A DNA stretch of 64,000 bases, taken from positions 58,138-122,137 of the forward strand of contig JAKPGJ010000036.1 of assembly GCA_029550965.1 (NCBI GenBank), in the 5' to 3' direction. This document shows positions 58,968 through 64,000 of the stretch, piece after piece. The notes under the pieces were generated by a model. That model was given only the letters and a program-made list of their open reading frames with translations. It searched no databases and was not told where the DNA came from. Each line of letters begins with the position of its first letter. Position 1 is the stretch's first letter. Source of the DNA: Bacillota bacterium. GTDB lineage: Bacteria > Bacillota > Clostridia > Oscillospirales > CAG-382. Both the position numbers and the translations under genes were made by a program.

Positions 58968-60227
58968 TTAATTGATAAAATCCTTGAAAACGCCCTGCGC
59001 GCGTTCGTCGCATTCGGCGGTGATAACCGTTCCGTCGTCGGTATATTCGACGCTGATTACTTTCGCCAAACGATAGACGTCCGCGGTTTTCGCCTGCAGC
59101 GCGTGCGGGAAGAACAGCTCGAGCGTCTTTTTTCCGTCAGCGGCGAACGTGTCGAGCTTCGCGAGCAGTTTATCGATTCCGTCGCCGTTCAGAGCGGAAA
59201 TGGTCAAGGCGTCTTTCGGAATAAACTCGGTATCGACCGCTTTGTCTATTTTATTAAACACCCGAACCATCGGCTTTTCTTTTGCGCCCAGCTCTTCGAC
59301 CAACCTTTCGGTAACCGCCTGCTTCTTTCTGCGCTCGACGTCCGGTTCGGATGCGTCGGTCAGGTTGATGATGATGTCGGCGTATTTCAGCTCGTCCAGC
59401 GTTGATTTGAAAGCCTTGATCAGGTGCGTCGGAAGCCGGTCTATAAACCCGACCGTATCGGTGAGCAGAATCTCGTTTCCGCTCGGAAGCGTCAGGCGGC
59501 GCGTCGTCGGGTCCAGCGTCGCGAACAGCTTATCCTCGGCTAAAATGCCCGCGTTTGTCAAATAGTTGAGCAGCGTGGATTTTCCGGCGTTGGTATAGCC
59601 GATAATCGCGGCCGTTTTGATGCCGGACTTTTCTCTGGCGGTTCTTTTCACCGCTCTGGTCTTGTCCAGGCTCTCAAGCTCTGCGGTCAGCGCGGCGATG
59701 CGCCGCTTCAAATGCCGTCTGTCGCTCTCCAGTTTGCTCTCGCCGGGTCCTCTGGTGCCGATGCCGCCGCCCAGCCGGGACATCTGCGCGCCCTTGCCCA
59801 TCAGTCTGGGCGCCGAATAGCGCAGGCAGGCGATTTCGATCTGCAGTTTTCCCTCGCCGGTCGTCGCGTGGAGCGCGAAGATGTCCAGAATAAGCATAGT
59901 GCGGTCGATGACCCGTACGCCCAGCCCTTCCTCGAGATTGGCAATCTGCGAAGGGGAAAGCTCGTTGTCGAACACCGCGAGCTCGATATTCTCTTCGCTG
60001 TTTTTAATAAACTCGGCGATTTCCTTTACTTTTCCGCTGCCGATATAGGTCGCTTTATCCGGCGAAGGGCGGTTCTGTATGATGCGCGCGACCGCTTCCC
60101 CGCCGGCGGTTTCCAGCAGACGCTCCAGCTCGTTCAGCGAGCTCTCGACCTGCTCTTCCGTCATGTCCTCGTTGACGGAAATCAGCACGGCTTTTGTTTT
60201 TATCTCTTTATTCAATCCAATATCCAT
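58968..60227 (-). CDS. hflX: Ribosome-associated GTPase HflX
   Basis: Splits stalled 70S ribosomes, especially under heat stress. N-terminal HflX domain (about residues 10-185: DNELSPSQIANLE, VIDRTMLILDIFALHATTGEGKLQ) with the GTRGPGESKLESDRR junction, then a GTPase domain with GYTNAGKSTLLN (G1), DTVGFIDRLP (G3) and NKID (G4). The 419 residues fit. GAGGAAG precedes ATG 60227. Confidence 0.96.
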   Translation of the reverse strand: MDIGLNKEIKTKAVLISVNEDMTEEQVESSLNELERLLETAGGEAVARIIQNRPSPDKATYIGSGKVKEIAEFIKNSEENIELAVFDNELSPSQIANLEEGLGVRVIDRTMLILDIFALHATTGEGKLQIEIACLRYSAPRLMGKGAQMSRLGGGIGTRGPGESKLESDRRHLKRRIAALTAELESLDKTRAVKRTAREKSGIKTAAIIGYTNAGKSTLLNYLTNAGILAEDKLFATLDPTTRRLTLPSGNEILLTDTVGFIDRLPTHLIKAFKSTLDELKYADIIINLTDASEPDVERRKKQAVTERLVEELGAKEKPMVRVFNKIDKAVDTEFIPKDALTISALNGDGIDKLLAKLDTFAADGKKTLELFFPHALQAKTADVYRLAKVISVEYTDDGTVITAECDERAQGVFKDFIN

Positions 60228-60265
60228 AGCATCTTCCTCTCTTGCCGAAAACCCGGAATGAGAAG

Positions 60266-60296
60266 AAAAAACAGCACAAATGTGCTGTTTTTATTA
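60266..60296 (-). terminator. Rho-independent terminator after rpmE
   Basis: AAAACAGCAC/GTGCTGTTTT around AAAT, with T-run on the minus-strand 3' side. It lies between rpmE and hflX. Confidence 0.8.
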
Positions 60297-60313
60297 GTAA
60301 AGAATGGTTACAA

Positions 60314-60511
60314 TTAGAGGTTGAACTTCTTCTTGAATTTATCTACTCTGCCGCCCGAATCAACAAACTTCTGTTTGCCTGTGAAAAACGGATGGCATTT
60401 TGAACATATATCAACCTTTAAATTGTCTTTGGTGGACATCGTAACATATTCTTCACCGCAAGCACATCTCACAACAACTTGTTTGAATGCGGGATGGAGT
60501 CCTTCCTTCAT
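60314..60511 (-). CDS. rpmE: 50S ribosomal protein L31 (zinc-binding type)
   Basis: Large-subunit protein L31. The four zinc-ligand cysteines are in [10 protein letters not shown] and [16 protein letters not shown], so this is the C+ form. About 65 residues, as expected. The start is ATG 60511 with GAGGT upstream; the open frame extends farther but without a supported start. It is followed by a clean terminator. Confidence 0.96.
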   Translation of the reverse strand: MKEGLHPAFKQVVVRCACGEEYVTMSTKDNLKVDICSKCHPFFTGKQKFVDSGGRVDKFKKKFNL

Positions 60512-60658
60512 CGTTCTTACCTCACTTTCATATTCACAACGAGCAGTATAACATAACCAAATAAAAAAATCAATAGCTATTTTCATTATTTTTATTGTAA
60601 TTTGCTTCAATATCGGTTATAATCTCATAAAAACGATTAGTAAAAAAATGGAGCTGTT

Positions 60659-61495
60659 ATGAAACTAAAATTCCTGGGCACAGCGGCAGCGGAGGGCTGG
60701 CCCGCAGTTTTTTGCAAATGCGATCATTGCGAGAGAGCGAGGAAAGCAGGCGGCAGAAACATCCGCAGCCGCTCGCAGGCTATCGTCAACAACGACCTGC
60801 TGATTGATTTCCCCTCGGATACGAATTACCACATGCTGGCGCATAATCTTGACCTTTCGGCGGTCAAGTATCTGCTGATTACCCATTCGCACCTGGACCA
60901 TTTCGCGCCGATCGACCTTTTTTTCCGGTCAACCAGCTACTACGCGCATAATCTAACCGAAGAAAAACTGTACCTGTACGCGAACGAAGCGGTTTTAAAC
61001 AGGCTCGAAAAAACTTTCGCGGATTACAAAGAAGAGCCGAAAGATTTGAATATCTTCCCCCATTATCTTCCGCCTTACTCCCCTGTTCGTCTCGGGAATT
61101 ATACGGTCACCGCGCTCAAAGCGAACCACGCACCCGGGGAAACGGCGTATATATATCTCATCACGGACGGCAAAAGCACGCTTCTTTACTGCCACGACAC
61201 CGGAAGAATTGACGATGAAGTGTACGATTATCTGACCCGAAACGAAATCAGAGCGGATTTGGTCAGCCTGGACTGCACCTTCGTGCTGTTAAAGAGCGGC
61301 GGCGGCCATCTCGGTTTGGACTCCTGCCAGATTGAGCGGGACAGGATGTTAAAAACCGGCATCGCAGACCAAAACACCAAATTCATCATCAATCATTTTT
61401 CACACAACGGCGGCGCGATCCATGACGAGCTTGTCCCGATCGCGAAAGAAATGGGTTTTGAGACCGCCTACGACGGATTGGAAGTTGAATTTTAG
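60659..61495 (+). CDS. MBL-fold metallohydrolase (PhnP-like)
   Basis: Metallo-beta-lactamase-fold hydrolase. Metal ligands: ITHSHLDHFAPIDLF (HxHxDH), NHAPGETAYIY, YCHDTGRID and the late INHFSHNG. The N-terminal GTAAAEGWPAVFCKCDHCERAR, with Cys ligands for structural zinc, and RSRSQAIVNNDLLIDFP are typical of PhnP/PqqB-like phosphodiesterases. The 278 residues fit. GGAG precedes ATG 60659. The MFS gene follows 5 bases after, so they are likely co-transcribed. Confidence 0.88.
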   Translation: MKLKFLGTAAAEGWPAVFCKCDHCERARKAGGRNIRSRSQAIVNNDLLIDFPSDTNYHMLAHNLDLSAVKYLLITHSHLDHFAPIDLFFRSTSYYAHNLTEEKLYLYANEAVLNRLEKTFADYKEEPKDLNIFPHYLPPYSPVRLGNYTVTALKANHAPGETAYIYLITDGKSTLLYCHDTGRIDDEVYDYLTRNEIRADLVSLDCTFVLLKSGGGHLGLDSCQIERDRMLKTGIADQNTKFIINHFSHNGGAIHDELVPIAKEMGFETAYDGLEVEF

Positions 61496-61500
61496 TACGT

Positions 61501-62743
61501 ATGAGTAAGCTTTGGACGAAAAACTTTACGATTATCACGCTCGGTACGATCATATCCATGCTGGGAAACTCGGTTTCCGGTTTTGCGATCAGTTTTCTCG
61601 TGCTGGATATGACCGGTTCTACGTTTTTATACTCGTTATTTTTAGTCGTCTATTTTTTACCCGAAATTTTAGCGCCGATAGTCGCCGGTCCGCTTCTTGA
61701 CCACTTCTCGCGCAGAAAAACCATCTACATACTGGATTTTATTTCCTCCGGAATTTACTTATTGGTTTTCTTCCTGCTTAGAGCGGATTATTTCTCCTAT
61801 CCGGTACTGCTGATACTGACGCTGATTGTCGGCAGCATTGACGGCGTTTATTCCGTCGCGTACGACAGTCTGTATCCGAATCTGGTCAGTCCCGGCAACT
61901 TTTCAAAAGCGTATTCGATTTCGAGCATGATTTACCCGCTCGCGTCCTTTATGGTGCCCGTCGCTTCGATTGTGATTGATCAGTTCGGTGCCACGCCGCT
62001 GTTCCTGTTCAACGCGGTCACCTTCTTTATCGCCGCGTGCTTTGAGACCAGAATCGATTACGAGGAAGCGTATACAAAAACAAGCAAAAAACTGACCTTC
62101 GGCATTGAGAAGTTCAAAAGCGACTTCAAGGACGGCATCCGCTACATCGCAGGCGAAAAGGGTTTGCTGACTATCACCGTTTACTTCTGCATCACAATGT
62201 TTGCGGGCAGCGCGTTTCAGACCCTATTGCTGCCCTACTTTAAGAACAACGCCGATATGTTTGCCGGCAGTATCTTCAGCAGCGTTACGATTTACACGTT
62301 CGTCGCGGGCTGCGGCGTCATCGGCAGGCTGGTCGGCGGCGCGGTGCATTACTGGTTTAAGTATCCGGTCGATGTTTACCATCGCGCTGTGCGTTTATGC
62401 GACCATTTCCGTTCTTGAAGCGGTAGACCTTTATCTGCCGATTAACATTATGATGATCAGCATGTTCATAGCGGGCGTTTTGGGCGTTACTTCATATAAC
62501 ATCCGGATTTCCGCGACACAGTCCTATGTGCCGGACACGGTCCGCGGCAGGCTTAACGGCGTTTTCCGGATGCTTTGCAGCGCCGGAACCATCGTCGGCC
62601 AGCTGCTTTCCGGCGCGCTTGCCGAGTTCTTCGACTTAAGACTGATTGTCGTCGCCTTCAGCGCAATTAACCTGCTCGCCGTCGTATTCGTAATGTACCG
62701 CGGACGCGGACATGTAAAGAAAATATACAACGTACAGGTGTAA
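61501..62743 (+). pseudogene. MFS transporter, frameshifted
   Basis: The first frame (61501-62418) codes for MFS helices 1 to about 8 and breaks down after GGAVHYWFKYPV. The +1 frame continues from SMFTIALCVYATISVLEAVD with the remaining helices and RGRLNGVFRMLCSAGTIVGQ to a stop at 62743. Removing one base near 62371 (GGTCGATG) restores a protein of about 413 residues, normal for an MFS efflux-type permease (RDxxR-like RPLLDHFSRRKT loop between helices 2 and 3: DHFSRRKT). Either a recent inactivating mutation or a sequence error. No clear ribosome binding site at 61501; coupled to the MBL gene. Confidence 0.82.
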
Positions 62744-62748
62744 ACAGT

Positions 62749-62788
62749 CACGCTCTTTTTGGCATATTCCGAAAAGAGCGTGCTTTTT
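62749..62788 (+). terminator. Rho-independent terminator after the MFS gene
   Basis: Perfect 11-bp stem CACGCTCTTTT/AAAAGAGCGTG followed by CTTTTTA. Confidence 0.88.
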
Positions 62789-62887
62789 ATATACCGTTTT
62801 AAATAATAATAAATAATAATTATTTGTGAATTGATGTTGATACGATTTTTATTTATAATGTTAAAAAATTTAGGAAAGGAGCAGCAT

Positions 62888-63744
62888 ATGAAAAAAATTG
62901 CACCAACTGTAAAAAGGCAGTAGAAGACAACGCGAATTTTTGTGAGTTCTGCGGCTCGAGCAGCTTCGAACCGGAAAATCCGCAGCAAAACGCCGCGCAG
63001 CAAGACCAGCAGCGTTTGAATTTTCAGACAAACGCGGATCCGTCCTTAAGTCCCGCGGTTTCGGCGATTAAATCTCTGTGCTCAAGTTCTCTGTTTACGG
63101 CTGCCGTCATTCTTATTACGGTTTTTGCGGTTTTGCATATCATTTATCCTTTTGTAACTACTGATGCTTTTATATTTGATTCCAATGATCCAATCTTTGA
63201 AGAATACGAAGATTTGCTTTCTATCGGCAAAAACTACAGCGTTGCGTTGAGTGTGATAAACAGCATCTCCAGCGTTGTGGTTAGCATAGGTTTTTGGTTG
63301 TTGTGGAAGAACTGCAAGGATAGTGTTCTCGGCAGCTTTAAGACAAGCGGACTGTCTATTCTAAAAATATCCCTCATTGTCGCATATATTTCGAATATTG
63401 CATATTATATCTTTCTATACTGTTATGGTGATGTTATCCGACGCTCTATTACGATACCGGATGATTTTACAAGAGATTTCACAAGTATATATAGACAGCC
63501 AGAGTACATCATTGGCTCGGCGCTTTCAATAATCATTCTTTCGGGTATCGGCGCAATCGTTTTATACGGTTTCTATTATGCAAAATCTTATAAAATGATA
63601 AAATCCGTTAAAAACATTCTTTCAACCGGTCGCCCGTCCGATTACATCCCTATGTATGTCGTCGTCATGAACTACATTTTCGCATTTTCTGCCGTTTCAC
63701 AAATCGAAAACGTCATTACTTTATTGCGCCAGGTGTATATTTAA
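62888..63744 (+). pseudogene. Zinc-ribbon membrane protein, out of frame at an A7 tract after the start codon
   Basis: AGGAAAGGAG precedes ATG 62888. The next bases are seven A (62891-62897). As written the ATG frame stops after 11 codons. One extra A gives MKKNCTNCKKAVEDNANFCE and FCGSSSFEPENPQQN, a zinc ribbon with two CxxC pairs, running in frame into a 242-residue membrane protein with four to five helices (about 63060-63720). Function unknown; such zinc-ribbon membrane proteins are common in Clostridia. Could be phase variation, polymerase slippage or a homopolymer sequencing error. Confidence 0.75.
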
Positions 63745-63775
63745 AATAAACTCCGCTCCAAACCACTTTCCCTCA

Positions 63776-63822
63776 AACCCTTATGCCTTCTAGTCTTAAC
63801 CCTATTCTCCTAATCTCTTCCA
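63776..63822 (-). repeat. Degenerate 7-base repeat array, minus orientation
   Basis: Plus-strand heptads AACCCTT, ATGCCTT, CTAGTCT, TAACCCT, ATTCTCC, TAATCTC; on the minus strand this is the same AGGGTTA/AGATTAG type as at 3334 and 25321. Confidence 0.6.
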
Positions 63823-63825
63823 GAT

Positions 63826-63917
63826 AATAAAGTCGGTTCAAAAATTCCATATTTTCATTCCATTTATTAACACTTTTTCCTTATTTCTTGTAACATTTTT
63901 TAAAATAAAGTCGGTTC
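63826..63917 (+). repeat. Two copies of a 14-base direct repeat
   Basis: AATAAAGTCGGTTC occurs at 63826-63839 and again at 63904-63917, 78 bases apart, between the two oppositely oriented heptad arrays. Confidence 0.75.
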
Positions 63918-63922
63918 TAAAT

Positions 63923-63979
63923 AGGGGTAAGGTGCAAGATGAACAGGGTAAAGTTTCAAGGGTTAAGGGATAAGAGTTC
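63923..63979 (+). repeat. Degenerate 7-base repeat array, plus orientation
   Basis: Heptads AGGGGTA, AGGTGCA, AGATGAA, (C), AGGGTAA, AGTTTCA, AGGGTTA, AGGGATA, AGAGTTC. No gene is seen from 63745 to the window end. Confidence 0.6.
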
Positions 63980-64000
63980 ATTTCACTTTTCCATTGCTTT

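Noticed and set aside
63826..63845. tRNA T-loop-like GGTTCAAAA
   Set aside because: No acceptor stem, anticodon arm or CCA-end can be drawn around it.

Overview
The window reads as a chromosomal segment of a strictly anaerobic, fermentative Clostridia member (Firmicutes), most likely in or near Oscillospirales. This rests on gene content and order: tilS/ftsH, dnaB-rplI-gdpP, an extra divergent topoisomerase II pair, a GGGtGRT/NifU-like pair, a Na+-pumping decarboxylase, an electron-bifurcating-type [FeFe] hydrogenase operon, a membrane pyrophosphatase, and strong AGGAGG-like ribosome binding sites. No rRNA, tRNA or CRISPR was found. Composition is even, apart from an AT-richer IS element.

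Layout. 1-12.5 kb is a minus-strand housekeeping block (ftsH 5' part, tilS, dnaB, rplI, gdpP, topoisomerase A and B subunits, trpS, an aminotransferase). 12.6-15 kb is a plus-strand operon from a near-consensus promoter: pduL, a NifU/IscU-like scaffold and a GGGtGRT protein. 15-17.7 kb holds an ECF sigma factor, a one-pass membrane partner, a possible 26-residue ORF and a membrane protein. 17.8-21.2 kb is a split oxaloacetate decarboxylase Na+ pump. 21.3-28.4 kb mixes hpt, a sugar-binding lipoprotein, a mannonate-oxidoreductase-like SDR with a TIM-barrel isomerase, a 5'-nucleotidase, a MurE-type ligase and trmB. 28.4-34.5 kb carries DUF378, an ABC-F ATPase, DUF4830, rsuA-like, an MsmK-type ATPase and a GH27 alpha-galactosidase.

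34.5-41.3 kb is the most accessory part: an IS3-family (IS150-like) element that landed in the loop of a transcription terminator, an acyl-CoA synthetase-like gene, a RloA/RloB (AbiL-type) defence pair and a GH13 alpha-glucosidase. 41.5-49.9 kb is a ten-gene hydrogenase operon in which HndA/B/C/D-type subunits surround a signalling-like set: two DRTGG-type proteins, two HATPase proteins, a sensory-type [FeFe] hydrogenase and a PHP phosphoesterase. 50-64 kb has a K+-independent-type H+-pyrophosphatase, an orphan response regulator, a second decarboxylase beta subunit with a 40-residue OadG-like protein, PiT/DUF47 phosphate uptake, a GH25 lysozyme with an altered active site, MgtC, hflX, rpmE, an MBL hydrolase, and two frameshifted genes (MFS transporter; zinc-ribbon membrane protein).

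Taken together the window suggests a sugar and glycoside fermenter that disposes of electrons through H2, gains ion-motive force from decarboxylation and pyrophosphate hydrolysis, and forms acyl phosphate with PduL. The best candidates for undescribed biology are the GGGtGRT/NifU-like pair, the regulatory set inside the hydrogenase operon, and the orphan OadB plus mini-OadG pair.
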